The notes beneath the pieces are model-generated. The model saw only the letters and a program-made list of their open reading frames with translations. It was not told the DNA's origin and did no database searches. Shown one piece after another: positions 26,585 to 36,816 of a DNA stretch of 64,000 nt. Each line of letters begins with the position of its first letter. The first letter of the stretch is position 1. Both the position numbers and the translations under genes were made by a program. Source of the DNA: Arthrobacter sp. OY3WO11. GTDB lineage: Bacteria > Actinomycetota > Actinomycetes > Actinomycetales > Micrococcaceae. Where the stretch lies: contig NZ_LWLP01000001.1 in the NCBI RefSeq assembly GCF_001641125.1, forward strand, positions 2,590,079-2,654,078. The letters run 5' to 3'.

Positions 26585-27547
26585 TCAGCTGGCGAGCTGG
26601 CGGGCTGCTGCGTCCGGGCGGATGCCGGAATGGGTGCGCCGCGGAAGGGCCAGCTTGTCCAGCAACTCCAGGGCACTCTGGTGCTCATTGAAGGTGTAAA
26701 TGTGGATGCCGGGTGCGCCGGCCAGCAGGGCTGCGTTGGCAAGGTCCACCGTGGCATCGACACCAATGCGCAGCCGTTCAAGGTCGTTGTCCGCTGACGC
26801 CAGGCGTTCCAGCAGCTCAGGAGCGGGCTCCACACCGGTCAGTTCGCCGAGGCGCCTGACGCGCCGGAGGCTGGTGAGGGGCATGACCCCCGGAATGATC
26901 GGGATGGTGACCCCGGCACGGCGTGCCCTGGTGAGGAGGTCCGCATACTGATCCGTGTGGAAAAAGACCTGCGTGATGGCAAAATCCGCACCGGAACGCT
27001 GCTTGGCAAGCAGCACCTCGACGTCGTGCGCCTCGCTGGGCGACTCCGGGTGGCGGGTGGGATACGCCGCCACGCCAACCGCGATCTTGCCGGCGCAGAG
27101 CAGTGCCGAACGGCGCTGCTCAACGCGGCGGATCAGCTCGATCAGGTCCTGGGCGTACCGGAGCGAACCGGCAACCGGCGCCGCGCCGTCCTTGGGCAGG
27201 TCGCCGCGGAGCGCCAGGATCCCGCGCACCCCGGTGTCCAGCAGTTCACCGATGATCCCTGCCAGTTCCTGGGGCGTGTTGCCCACGCACGTCAGGTGCG
27301 CCAGCGGCCGGAGGGTGGTTTCCAGCAGGAGCCGGTTGATGAGTTCGACGGCGGTGTCCCGGTTTGAGCCGCTGGCACCATAGGTGACGGAAACGTAGTC
27401 CGGTGCGGTGGTTTCCAGTTCCCGGATGGTGGTCCAGAGGGTTTCCGCGGCAGCCGGCGAACGGGGCGGGAAAAGCTCGTAGGAGAGCGCCACCGGAGCG
27501 GTGTCGGAAAGATTCGGGTGTGTGTCAATAAGGCTTGGTGGAGACAT
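26585..27547 (-). CDS. metF: 5,10-methylenetetrahydrofolate reductase
   Basis: A 320-residue flavoprotein that makes 5-methyl-THF for MetE. Hallmarks are VALSYELFPPRSPAAAETLW (active-site Glu), DYVSVTYGASGSNRDT, HLTCVGNTPQELAG, ILALRGDLPKDG, ADFAITQVFFHTDQY and IPIIPGVMPL. The ATG at 27547 has AAGG six bases upstream; the frame runs to 27640 but looks non-coding there. It is the first gene of metF-metE. Confidence 0.95.
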   Translation of the reverse strand: MSPPSLIDTHPNLSDTAPVALSYELFPPRSPAAAETLWTTIRELETTAPDYVSVTYGASGSNRDTAVELINRLLLETTLRPLAHLTCVGNTPQELAGIIGELLDTGVRGILALRGDLPKDGAAPVAGSLRYAQDLIELIRRVEQRRSALLCAGKIAVGVAAYPTRHPESPSEAHDVEVLLAKQRSGADFAITQVFFHTDQYADLLTRARRAGVTIPIIPGVMPLTSLRRVRRLGELTGVEPAPELLERLASADNDLERLRIGVDATVDLANAALLAGAPGIHIYTFNEHQSALELLDKLALPRRTHSGIRPDAAARQLAS

Positions 27548-27867
27548 TTGCATCCTTGGCTTTGGGCCATTGGGGCTGGCGTCGTATGCGACGGCGGACC
27601 GGCAATGAATTTGAGTTTGGGGAACACGGAAGAACTCCACAGGACGCAGCCGCGACTGTTACGCCTGGATTGAAGTTCTCCGTGAGCAAATGTCAGGCCC
27701 ACATGGGGGCACCCACACCCTCCGCAAGGAGGATCGCTGACACGTTACCTCGGTAACTTGTATAAGACTCTATGGGCGGCAGGTACCGCTTTCAAGTTGG
27801 GCCCGAATTAAGACGCAGTTTTACGGCCTGCAGCTCGTCTCCACGGAATTTTGTTCGAGCCGGTGCC
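27548..27867 (-). promoter_or_regulatory. metF leader/promoter region
   Basis: 320 bp with no coding frame. A perfect 14-bp palindrome GTTACC-TC-GGTAAC lies at 27744-27757, next to a -10-like TATACA read on the minus strand, which would suit an operator for a methionine regulator. A CCTCC-TTGC-GGAGG hairpin sits at about 27716-27732. I see no SAM-riboswitch or cobalamin-riboswitch core. Confidence 0.4.
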
Positions 27868-28640
<773 letters not shown>

Positions 28641-28644
<4 letters not shown>

Positions 28645-29792
28645 CGGATCACCGCCTTGTTGCCGCTGGATTTTTGGTCGCTGGAGCGCCCGGCGGCCGC
28701 AGGAGCAGTGCGTGAAGGAGCTGTGCGTGAAGGAGGGGCCAACGGTATGCTGCGGAGTTCGCGGAGCTGGCGGAGGAGCAGGACCAGCTCCCCCAGGCCA
28801 AGGACAAAGGCCCCTGCTGCCGGAACCCAGTAAAGCTCGGTCCGTGCGGCCAGGGAGCCGTCCTGGCCGGCGTTCGTGAGGGCGCCGGCGTCCAGGGTGG
28901 CGGGGCGGCCGTCCTGCAGCATCGGGGCGGCGGGGTTCCCGGCTGACCGGTGCATGTATGGCACGCCCAGCTGCCCCGCGATCTGCTGGAGCCGGCCTTC
29001 ATCAATCCTGGAAAGAGCATACCCGGCGCCATCACCGCTGCTGTCCCGGAGATAGGGGGCGTCCCCACGTCCTGTGGAACCGTCGTCGTAATCCTCCCCG
29101 GTGTTCTCCCGCATCCTGCCGCCGCCGGCAGTGCCGTAGCCCAGCACCGCTCCCCCGGCCACCAGGCCATCATCAAGGTCCATCGGCTCCGGTGCTTTCG
29201 CGCTGGTCTGTTCGCCGTCGCCGAGGTAGAACACGAGCCGGGGCCGCCCGGGGTGGCTCTGCCGGGCAAGGGTAAGGCGTTCGGACAACACCTGGCGGGC
29301 CGCCGTGATGCTGCTTCCCTTGGCATAGGCGGTCACCTGCGGCTCGAGGACGGACGTGATGGTTTCGAGCGCCAGCGTATCGGTGGTCAGGGGCATCCTC
29401 ACATGGGCCGTGGTGTCGAAGGTGATCACGGAGAACCGGGCACCGGGCAGTTCTTGGGCAATGGCCGCGATGTCCTGCCGTACCCCCGCCATCCTTGGTT
29501 CCGCGTTGCCGTAGTCCTCCGCCACCATGCTGGTGGTGGTGTCCACTACGAAGAACACGTTCAGTTCGGCCGAGGCCGCCTGGGCGGTTCCTCCCGGCAG
29601 GCCTGGGCGCAGCGCAGCCCCCACCAGCAACAGGACCAGCAGGGCCTGCCGAACCCCGGCACGGCGGCTCGATCCCCCGCGCTGCTGCCGGCTGTTCCGC
29701 GGCCCGCGGTACAGCTGCCATCCCAGGAAGGCCAGGGCGGCAGCGGCGAGGGGAAGAAGCAGCCACCAGGGCAGCACCGGTTGGAGGGTCAT
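28641..29792 (-). CDS. von Willebrand factor A domain membrane protein (BatB-like)
   Basis: A 383-residue protein with two N-terminal membrane segments (WWLLLPLAAAALAFLGW, ALLVLLLVGAALRPGL), an extracytoplasmic vWA domain and a C-terminal segment (LYWVPAAGAFVLGLGELVLLL). The metal-ion-dependent adhesion site begins FVVDTTTSMVAEDYG, a DxTxS variant of the usual DxSxS. ARFSVITFDTTAHVRMPLTTD is a typical vWA strand and LGDGEQTS the second metal motif. It overlaps both neighbours by four bases. Confidence 0.85.
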
Positions 29793-30838
29793 GGCCGCAA
29801 CCGCCAGCCTGCAACCGCCAGGACCAGCCCGGACAGGAGGGCAGCGGCCAGCGGCAGGCCCGGCTCATCCGAGACAACTGCGCGCGGGGCGCCGCTGAGC
29901 GCTGTTTTTTCCGTTTCCTCAACGCCCCGCACCACGCCCGGCACGGCCTCGGGGCTGTCCAGCGCGTAGTAGGCCCCGCCGGTGGACTCTGCCGCGGCCC
30001 GCAGCTGCGCTCCTGGCTGGTCCGGGCCGGCGCCGTAGTCGAGGTCCCCGGGATTGAGCGCGTAGACGTGCACCGCTCTTTCCCGAGCCAGGGCTGCGGC
30101 TTCGTCAAGGGTCATGATGGGCTCCCCGGAGAGGAAGTTGTCCGTCGCCAGGATCACAGACCGCGAGCGCGGCGGCTGGGCGGAGTCCTGGGTGGCGGCA
30201 GGGTCCTGGGTACCGCCGGGATTCCGGTTCCCAGCCTGGCCGGCGGCGCGCGGGAAGCTGTTGAGGCAGGATGCCAGGCCGTCCCCGATCAGGGAGGAGC
30301 CCCGGCCGCTCCACGTTCCGTCCAGGAATCCGGAACTGCCGGGCTTGCCGTCGAACGCGTCCCGCGCCTGCTTCAGCTGCTCCCGGGCGTAGTGGTAGTC
30401 GTCGGTCAGCGGAAATACCTGGATGGCCGCGCTGTCAAAGATGGTGAGGCCGATCCGTTCGCCGTCGAACTCCGCCGCGAGTTCGGCGAAGACATCCACC
30501 ACCGCGGCGTCGGCGCTGCTCATGGACCCCGAGGTGTCCAGGCACAGCATGATGTCCCGGTTGTGCTGTTCGGGCCGCGTGGTTGTCACGCCGACGGGCC
30601 GGGCTGCTGCCACCGCCGTGGAGGCGAGCAGCGCGGCACAGGCGAGCAGAGCCGCCGCAAGCCAGCGGCGGTGCCGCCGCAGGGCAGCCTGGTATTCCTG
30701 GAGGAGGGTGAGCCGGTCCGCATGGGCCACCGGACGCCGTCGTGCGTTGGCTGTGCTGTCCGTCCGTTTGGCTGCCCACCAGGCTGCGCCTGCCGCCACC
30801 GCGGCGGGGGGAAGCAGCCACCACCACATCAGTTCCAT
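29789..30838 (-). CDS. von Willebrand factor A domain membrane protein (BatA-like)
   Basis: A 349-residue protein. It has an N-terminal membrane segment (WWWLLPPAAVAAGAAWW), a second at ~60-80 (LAAALLACAALLASTAVAAA), a vWA domain with canonical MIDAS CLDTSGSM and ILATDNFLSGEP, and a C-terminal segment (PLAAALLSGLVLAVAG). Such proteins pair with MoxR AAA+ ATPases and are thought to act as metal-dependent adaptors for complex assembly or envelope functions. It overlaps the preceding gene by ten bases. Confidence 0.87.
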   Translation of the reverse strand: MELMWWWLLPPAAVAAGAAWWAAKRTDSTANARRRPVAHADRLTLLQEYQAALRRHRRWLAAALLACAALLASTAVAAARPVGVTTTRPEQHNRDIMLCLDTSGSMSSADAAVVDVFAELAAEFDGERIGLTIFDSAAIQVFPLTDDYHYAREQLKQARDAFDGKPGSSGFLDGTWSGRGSSLIGDGLASCLNSFPRAAGQAGNRNPGGTQDPAATQDSAQPPRSRSVILATDNFLSGEPIMTLDEAAALARERAVHVYALNPGDLDYGAGPDQPGAQLRAAAESTGGAYYALDSPEAVPGVVRGVEETEKTALSGAPRAVVSDEPGLPLAAALLSGLVLAVAGWRLRP

Positions 30839-31299
30839 GCCTGCACCGCCGTTCGGGCTGCGGCAGCGGACGAGGCTACGGAGGGAACGGGGTCGGGGCC
30901 GAACGCGGCCGGGTACAGCGCGCCGACGGCGGCCGCGGCCGCTGGAAGGGGATGCCCGGCCAGGTCCGCCTGCGTCATGCGGGGCGCGTCCACTCCGGTG
31001 GCGTCGCGGACGAACTTCCTCAGCAGGAGGCTGATTTCCTGGTGGGAGTCGCGGGCGCTCCGCGTTCCGGCGGCAGCATCCCGTTCCACATCATCGATCC
31101 GCTGCAGGTACGCCGCCTTGAGGGCTGCCAGGTCCGTCAGCTGGGCAGGCCGCGGGATGCCGTGCGCCTCCCGCGGCCTGCGCGTGGCTGCAAGCACGAA
31201 GCCATACCAGGCGGCCACCAGGACCAGCAGCGCCACGCCGGACCACATCCATGCCGGGCCATACTGCAGGGGGCCGTAGAACCCGGGGTCAGCCTGCAC
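30829..31299 (-). CDS. membrane-anchored protein of the MoxR-vWA operon (DUF4381-like position)
   Basis: A 156-residue protein: a single membrane segment (WMWSGVALLVLVAAWYGFVL, ~16-35), then a cytoplasmic helical region (LAALKAAYLQRIDDVERD, SHQEISLLLRKFVRDATGVD). I chose the GTG at 31299, which has AAAGG upstream and overlaps the DUF58 stop by 11 bases; the frame continues to 31638 but there it is antiparallel codon noise inside DUF58. It occupies the place of DUF4381-type genes in such clusters; I do not see family-specific residues. Confidence 0.68.
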   Translation of the reverse strand: MQADPGFYGPLQYGPAWMWSGVALLVLVAAWYGFVLAATRRPREAHGIPRPAQLTDLAALKAAYLQRIDDVERDAAAGTRSARDSHQEISLLLRKFVRDATGVDAPRMTQADLAGHPLPAAAAAVGALYPAAFGPDPVPSVASSAAAARTAVQAWN

Positions 31300-32188
31300 G
31301 GCGGTGCCTTTCCAGGAGGGCGAACAGCGCGGTGACCACGTCCCGGCTGCCCGCCACCTCGCCCTCCGTGATACCGGCCTGGCGCAGCATGGCTTTCCGG
31401 CCGGCGTCGCGATCGGCGACGGCGGTGGCATAGGCAGAGGCGACCGCCGGGTCCCTGCCAAGGTGTGCAAGAAGCGGGTAGGAGCCGGAGACGCTGTAGG
31501 AGTCCGGAACCTGGTCCGGCGGCAGGAGGGGTGCGTCCGGGACCAGTCCGGCGTCCCTGACCGTAAGCCAGAGGATCTCGTGCTGGGCCTGAAGGCGGCG
31601 CAGCAGCTGGCTGGTGGCCGGGCTCGCCGCCACCTCATCGGCGACGACGAACAGCAGGTTGCGGCCTTTGATGGTCCGCGCCACGTGCTCCAGCTGGTCT
31701 TCGATCCTGCTGGGCGCGGCGTTCAGTGTTGCTGCAGAATCCACCCGCCGGAGGAGGCGTTCCAGGTGGGCCTCGCCGCCCTTGGCGGGCAACGCCGTCG
31801 TGCCCCCGGAATCGCCGGACACCAGTCCCACCACGTCACCGTGCCGGTGGGCAAGGTACCCCATGACGCCCAGTGCCATCACCGCGATGTCCTTTTTCGT
31901 TTCCCCGCTGCGGGCCGCCGCGGCCATGTTGCGGCCGGTGTCGGTGACCAGGAGCACTGTCTGCCGGCGGACCGCAACGTAACGCCTGATCAGCGGTGAA
32001 CCGTGCCGTGCCGATGCCTTCCAGTCAATGTCGCGGACCTCGTCCCCCGGGATGTAGGCGCGGAGGTCATCGAAGTCCAGGCTGCGGCCGCGGAACACCG
32101 AGCCGTATTCGCCGTCAAGCATGCCGCGGGCTTTGCGGTGGGCGAAGATGGCCATGTCCGACTTCACCCGCTGGAGGAGGCTGGTCAC
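31289..32188 (-). CDS. DUF58 domain protein
   Basis: A 299-residue DUF58 protein. Its family block is GEYGSVFRGRSLDFDDLRAY followed by PGDEVRDIDWKASARHG, then VRRQTVLLVTDTGRNM (a vWA-like strand with reduced MIDAS) and LLFVVADEVAASPATSQLLRRL. DUF58 genes nearly always follow moxR. The GTG at 32188 has TGAGG five bases upstream and begins eight bases after the moxR stop; an ATG at 32230 inside moxR is the alternative. Confidence 0.87.
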   Translation of the reverse strand: MTSLLQRVKSDMAIFAHRKARGMLDGEYGSVFRGRSLDFDDLRAYIPGDEVRDIDWKASARHGSPLIRRYVAVRRQTVLLVTDTGRNMAAAARSGETKKDIAVMALGVMGYLAHRHGDVVGLVSGDSGGTTALPAKGGEAHLERLLRRVDSAATLNAAPSRIEDQLEHVARTIKGRNLLFVVADEVAASPATSQLLRRLQAQHEILWLTVRDAGLVPDAPLLPPDQVPDSYSVSGSYPLLAHLGRDPAVASAYATAVADRDAGRKAMLRQAGITEGEVAGSRDVVTALFALLERHRRAG

Positions 32189-32195
32189 GCCGGCC

Positions 32196-33203
32196 TCAGG
32201 GCGTCTGGACGGCAGCGACGACGGCGTCAATCACCGTTTCCACCCGCACTTGTTCCGCCACTGCGTCGAAGTTCAGGATCAGGCGGTGGCGCAGTACCCG
32301 GTGGGCCAGCGTTTTGACGTCCTCGGGAATAACGTGGTCCCTGCCGTTCAGCAGTGCAACCGCGCGCGCGGCCTGGCTGAAGGCGATGCTGGCCCGGGGG
32401 CTGGCGCCGAACTCGATGAAGCCGGCCAGCCGGGAATCGATGTACTGGTGGGCGTTCCTGGTGACGAAGACCAGGCCCACGATGTAGTTGATCACGGCGG
32501 GATCGATGTACACACGCCGGACCAGTGCCTGGGCGGCGGTGACGGCCTCCAGGGAGGCGGCCGCGGCCGGCACCTGCTCCGGCGTGTACACCCCGGCATC
32601 GATGCGCCTGATGATCTCGGCTTCCTCCGCCGGGGACGGATAGTCCAGCACGTCCTTCAGCATGAACCGGTCCATCTGGGCTTCCGGCAGCTGGTAGGTG
32701 CCCTCCTGCTCGATGGGGTTCTGGGTGGCCAGGACCAGGAAGGGCGAGGGCAGCCGGTACTCCTGGCCGCCGATGGAGGTCTGGCGTTCCTGCATCGCTT
32801 CAAGCATGGCGCTCTGCGTTTTGGCGCTGGAACGGTTGATCTCGTCCAGGAGCACAATGTTGGCGTGGACCGGGCCCAGCTGCGTGACGAACGTGCCGTT
32901 GGCGGCGTCGTAGATCTGGGTTCCCACAATGTCGCTGGGCAGCAGGTCCGGGGTGCACTGGATCCGCCGGAAATCGGCGCTTACTGCCTCTGCAACGGCC
33001 TGGGCGGCCGTGGTCTTGGCAAGGCCCGGGACGCTTTCCAGGAGGATATGCCCGCCGGTCAGCAGTCCCACCAGCAGCGATTCCCGCAGCCGGGACTGCC
33101 CCACCACCTTCGCATCAAAGCTGGCGGCAATGTTCGCTGCCACCTGCTGTGCCCGGGCCAGTTCCGACGGTTCGATTCTCGCGGAAGCACTGGTCGAAAG
33201 CAC
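32196..33203 (-). CDS. MoxR family AAA+ ATPase
   Basis: A 335-residue MoxR ATPase. Walker A is LLESVPGLAKTT, Walker B IVLLDEINRSSAKTQ, sensor 1 LVLATQNPIEQEG and the arginine-finger region LPEAQMDRFML. The lid contains ASPRASIAFSQAARAVALL. MoxR proteins act as chaperone-like motors with vWA partners; the substrate complex is unknown here. The start is a GTG with AGGGGGA seven bases upstream. It is the first gene of the six-gene cluster. Confidence 0.94.
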   Translation of the reverse strand: MLSTSASARIEPSELARAQQVAANIAASFDAKVVGQSRLRESLLVGLLTGGHILLESVPGLAKTTAAQAVAEAVSADFRRIQCTPDLLPSDIVGTQIYDAANGTFVTQLGPVHANIVLLDEINRSSAKTQSAMLEAMQERQTSIGGQEYRLPSPFLVLATQNPIEQEGTYQLPEAQMDRFMLKDVLDYPSPAEEAEIIRRIDAGVYTPEQVPAAAASLEAVTAAQALVRRVYIDPAVINYIVGLVFVTRNAHQYIDSRLAGFIEFGASPRASIAFSQAARAVALLNGRDHVIPEDVKTLAHRVLRHRLILNFDAVAEQVRVETVIDAVVAAVQTP

Positions 33204-33343
33204 TGGATTTTCCCCCTGGTGGCTGAACTACGCGTGGCTGCCGGCCGGCTGCACTCCGCCCGCCATCCTATCCAAGACCGCCCCGGCATTGTGGACAATG
33301 GGGACCCCTCCCCATCAGCCGTTGCCAGGTCTATCCTTTTGGC

Positions 33344-33547
33344 ATGAGCGAGCTTCCAGCCAGTTACAAGGAGTTTCTCGCCGACAAAAGCGAGATGTTC
33401 ATCAGCACCGTCAAGCCCGTCCTGCAGCAGTCCGCGGCGGACAGGCTCCACGGCGTTCGGGTGGTCTACAACCCGGGCTCCACCGGCCACCAGGCCCACC
33501 TCGACGATTCCATTCCGTTCGGAGTGGTCGTGGAGGACATCGACTGA
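33344..33547 (+). CDS. small hypothetical protein (67 aa)
   Basis: A 67-residue acidic protein (MSELPASYKEFLADKSEMFI...SIPFGVVVEDID). Coding-like third positions and a compact helix-then-strand pattern suggest a real gene. No Cys, signal or membrane segment is present. It lies between the divergent moxR start and the end of the ABC transporter genes. No ribosome site is obvious and no family is recognised. Confidence 0.55.
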   Translation: MSELPASYKEFLADKSEMFISTVKPVLQQSAADRLHGVRVVYNPGSTGHQAHLDDSIPFGVVVEDID

Positions 33548-33589
33548 GACCGGTTCCCCTGCGCTTCCGGCGCCGGCCGCGGTGCCGGT

Positions 33590-34465
33590 TCATCCCCGCA
33601 CGGCTCCGGACAGGGCAAAGGACCCGCTGCCGCCCCTCGCCACGATGACGTAGAGAACCAGGACCGGCAGCGAATACAGAATGGAGAATGCGGCCAACTG
33701 GCCGTAAGCCACTGCACCGTGCTGTCCAAAGAAGCTGAAGATTGACACCGCGGCGGGTTGCCTTGCCTCCGAGAGGAGCAGCACGAACGGGACAAAGAAG
33801 TTGCCCCAGGCCTGGATGAACACAAAGATGAACACCACGCCCAGCCCCTGCTTCATCAGCGGCAGGACAATGGTCCGCAGGGCCGTCATCCGCGATGCAC
33901 CATCCACCCAGGCTGCTTCTTCCAGCGACACTGGCACGCCCTCCATGAAGTTCCGGGTCATCCAGATGGCCATGGGCAAGGTGGTGGTGGCCATAAAGAA
34001 GATGGTGGCCGCCATTGAATCGAGCAGTTCAAGCTGGACGAAGAGCCCATACACGGGGACCATGATCGCCGTGATGGGCAGGCAGGTCCCAAAAAGGACG
34101 GTGTACATGAAGGGCCGGTTGAACCTGGACCGGTAGCGGGACAGCGGGTAGGCCGCCAGTACCGCCGCCACAACCGTGACCGTGGCCGTCCCCCCGGAGA
34201 GCAGCACACTGTTCCACAGTGGCCGGAGCAGCAGCTCCGGCGTCAGCACTGCGGCGAAGTTGTCCAGGCCGGCCCGGTCCGGAAGCTTCAGCTCATGTCC
34301 GGCTTCGGCGTCCAGCGAAGCCAGGATGAGCCAGAGCAGGGGCAGCAGGAAGCAGGCGCCAATCAGCAGCAGCGCAAGGTCAGCCGGAGTGCTGCTGGCG
34401 CGGCGCCGCCCGGGTGCGGCAGGCCGGAGCGGAAGGCTGCCCAGCGTCCTGGCGGTGGCGGTCAT
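33590..34465 (-). CDS. carbohydrate ABC transporter permease (MalG-like)
   Basis: A 291-residue inner-membrane permease with six predicted helices. The EAA loop EEAAWVDGASRMTALRTIVL contacts the ATPase. N-terminal LALLLIGACFLLPLLWLILASL and the NSVLLSGGTATVTVVAAVLAAY block are typical of the CUT1 (MalG) type. It overlaps the partner permease by four bases. No ATPase gene is present, so a shared MsiK-like ATPase encoded elsewhere is likely. Confidence 0.92.
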   Translation of the reverse strand: MTATARTLGSLPLRPAAPGRRRASSTPADLALLLIGACFLLPLLWLILASLDAEAGHELKLPDRAGLDNFAAVLTPELLLRPLWNSVLLSGGTATVTVVAAVLAAYPLSRYRSRFNRPFMYTVLFGTCLPITAIMVPVYGLFVQLELLDSMAATIFFMATTTLPMAIWMTRNFMEGVPVSLEEAAWVDGASRMTALRTIVLPLMKQGLGVVFIFVFIQAWGNFFVPFVLLLSEARQPAAVSIFSFFGQHGAVAYGQLAAFSILYSLPVLVLYVIVARGGSGSFALSGAVRG

Positions 34466-35343
34466 GGCCGGGGCTCCCGGAGCAGCCGTACGTACCCCAG
34501 CCCAAAGGCGGCGCCGATCAGGATCAGCACCGAAGCCACGGCCGTCCCATAGCCGATATCTCCGAACTTGAAGGCCTCCTGGTAAGCAAGGACAGGCAAG
34601 GTGGTGCTGGCGTTGGCCGGGCCGCCCGCGGTCATCACCCAGACGAGGGTAAAGACGGCGAGGGTCTGCAGCGTAATCAGCATCAGGTTGGTGGTGATGC
34701 TCCCCCGGATCATCGGCAGCGTAATGAACGCGAACCGCTGCCAGCCGCGGGCGCCATCCATCTGGGCCGCCTCGGTCACCTCCGCCGGAACCTCATTCAA
34801 TGCGGCCCGGTACACCAGCATGGAAAAGGCTGTCCCCCGCCACATGTTGGCAAGCATCACGGCCACCATGGGAAAGGCGTACAACCAGTCCTGCCGGACA
34901 AGTCCCAGGCCGCCCAGCAGCTGGTTCAGGGTGCCGTCCCCGCTGAAGTAGGCGTAGGCGGCGAAGGCGGCCACGATTTCCGGCAGCACCCAGGCGGCCA
35001 CCACGGTGGTGCCCACGACGGCGGACACCAGCGGCCGTGCCCGTCGCATCAGCACGGCCAGCGTGAGGCCCAGCAGGTTCTGGCCCAGCACGGCCGACCC
35101 GGCCACGAACACCACCGTGAGGAGGACGGACAGCGGAAACACCGGGTCCGCCAGCAGCCGCTGGTAGTTCTCCAGCCCCACCCATGAAGGATTGCGGGCA
35201 CTGCGGCCGGTGAGGCCGGCGTCAGTGAGGGATGCGTGGAAGGCCCAGAGCACGGGGCCGGCCAGGAAGACAAGGAGGAGCAGGACAGCAGGAAGGACCG
35301 GAAGGTAACGGAGCAGTTGCCGTGCCGTGGCTGGAGAGCGCAC
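34462..35343 (-). CDS. sugar ABC transporter permease (MalF-like)
   Basis: A 293-residue permease of the CUT1 (MalF) type with LPVLPAVLLLLVFLAGPVLWAF at the N-terminus and the EAA loop VTEAAQMDGARGWQRFAFI. The start is a GTG at 35343, three bases after the binding-protein stop, so the three transporter genes form one operon. The sugar cannot be told from sequence. Confidence 0.91.
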   Translation of the reverse strand: MRSPATARQLLRYLPVLPAVLLLLVFLAGPVLWAFHASLTDAGLTGRSARNPSWVGLENYQRLLADPVFPLSVLLTVVFVAGSAVLGQNLLGLTLAVLMRRARPLVSAVVGTTVVAAWVLPEIVAAFAAYAYFSGDGTLNQLLGGLGLVRQDWLYAFPMVAVMLANMWRGTAFSMLVYRAALNEVPAEVTEAAQMDGARGWQRFAFITLPMIRGSITTNLMLITLQTLAVFTLVWVMTAGGPANASTTLPVLAYQEAFKFGDIGYGTAVASVLILIGAAFGLGYVRLLREPRP

Positions 35344-35346
35344 CCG

Positions 35347-36699
35347 CTACTTCCGGACGGTCTTGGCGGCACCCACGATGTCCGTCACCGCGGCATCATA
35401 GTCCGCAGCCGCCTCCTGGGGCGACCTGCTGCCGGTGATAACGGCCTCGGTGGCTTCCTGGACAGCCGCGGAAATCCGGGGGTAGTCGGCAGTTGCCGGG
35501 CGGTACTTCGTCACCGAAACGAGCGCGGAAACATCCCTGACGAACGGGTTGGCGTCGAGGTACCCTGGGTCGGCGGCCACGTCCTTCCGGACGGCAATCT
35601 GCGAGCTTTCCACGGTAAAGCTGAGGGAGTTCTCTTCGTTGAGCGCAGTGGTCAGGAAGCTGAACGCCAGCTCAGGCTCCTTGGACTCCGCCCCGAGTGC
35701 CAGCGTCCAGCCGCCGGACATGCTCACAGCCCCCGGGGCCTGGCCGTGCTGGGTGGGGAAAGGGGCAACGCCGATGTCCTGTTCGTAGCCCGGCCACTCA
35801 TAGCTTCCGCCGTCCTGCCAGAACGACGGCGCGTAGGAGCCTTCAACGGTGGCGCCCATCTTTGCGTTGGGGAGCCACTCACCGAACACTTTCTTCCACA
35901 CGTTGGCATCGAGGGCCTCGGCTGGAGAAACGGCCAGCTGTTCGTCATAAAGGGTCTTGAGGAAGGCCAGCGAGTCCTGGAAGCCGGCCGAACCCACCAC
36001 CCATTTCCCGGTCTCTTCGTCATAGAGCGAGGATCCCGTGCCGTACAGCAGCTCGTAGAAGCTTTGCATGACGGTTCCCTCGCCGGTTCCCTTGCCGGCG
36101 TACATGTTGAACGGGATGACGGTGGGATCGTTGGCCTTGATCTTCCTTGCCGTGTCCAGGATGTCCTGCCAGCTGCGCGGCTCCCAGGGAAGGGTGACCC
36201 CGGCAGCTTCCAGGACTTTCCGGTTGTACCAGATGGCGCGGGTGTCGGTGCCCAGGGGCACTGCGTACGTCCCGCCGTCGTCCGCCCGCCCTGCCGCCTT
36301 GGCGCCGTCGTCGAACGTGTCCCATTCCTCCCAGCCCTCAAGGTAGCTGTCCAGCTTCAGGAGGTAGCCGGCGTCCACGTCGGAGCGGACTTTGAACGTG
36401 TCCTCGTAAAAAATGTCAGGCGCCGTGGACGGCGAGCGCAGGGCAAGGGCCAGTTTTGTCCCGTAGTCGTCGTCGTTGGCCTGGATGGGCTGCAGGTCAA
36501 CGGTGACTCCCTGGTTTGCCGCCTCAAACTCCTGTTTGGCTGCCTGGAGCATGGTGTCCAGGGCGGTGAACGAGTCCGTCTTCTGGTAGGCGACTTTCAG
36601 GGTTTTGGACGAGGCGCCGGGGTCGCCCGGGCTGCAGGCCGCCAGGACAACCGTTGCCGCGGCAATCAGGGACATGGTCTTCAGGGCCCGGCGACGCAT
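35347..36699 (-). CDS. extracellular solute-binding lipoprotein (carbohydrate ABC importer)
   Basis: A 450-residue family-1 solute-binding protein. A lipoprotein signal with lipobox VLAAC puts the anchor Cys at 22. Ligand-cleft features include TVDLQPIQANDDDYGTKLAL, GTYAVPLGTDTRAIWYNR, ATVEGSYAPSFWQDGGSYEW and PGAVSMSGGWTLALGAES. It would capture a sugar outside the membrane for the two permeases downstream. It follows the ROK regulator gene after a 117-bp gap that probably holds the promoter. Confidence 0.93.
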   Translation of the reverse strand: MRRRALKTMSLIAAATVVLAACSPGDPGASSKTLKVAYQKTDSFTALDTMLQAAKQEFEAANQGVTVDLQPIQANDDDYGTKLALALRSPSTAPDIFYEDTFKVRSDVDAGYLLKLDSYLEGWEEWDTFDDGAKAAGRADDGGTYAVPLGTDTRAIWYNRKVLEAAGVTLPWEPRSWQDILDTARKIKANDPTVIPFNMYAGKGTGEGTVMQSFYELLYGTGSSLYDEETGKWVVGSAGFQDSLAFLKTLYDEQLAVSPAEALDANVWKKVFGEWLPNAKMGATVEGSYAPSFWQDGGSYEWPGYEQDIGVAPFPTQHGQAPGAVSMSGGWTLALGAESKEPELAFSFLTTALNEENSLSFTVESSQIAVRKDVAADPGYLDANPFVRDVSALVSVTKYRPATADYPRISAAVQEATEAVITGSRSPQEAAADYDAAVTDIVGAAKTVRK

Positions 36700-36816
36700 G
36701 GCGCTCCATTCGGTCGATGGCGGCGGCCCTGTTGTTGGCGGGCCCCAAACCGCACAGTATGCACATGCTAGATGGACGTACTGCGGCAGGCAAGGCGCTG
36801 CGCGCAGCCCGTTGGG

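Noticed and set aside
27548-27760. SAM or cobalamin riboswitch upstream of metF
   Set aside because: No conserved core sequence of either class is visible; only a small hairpin and a palindrome are present.
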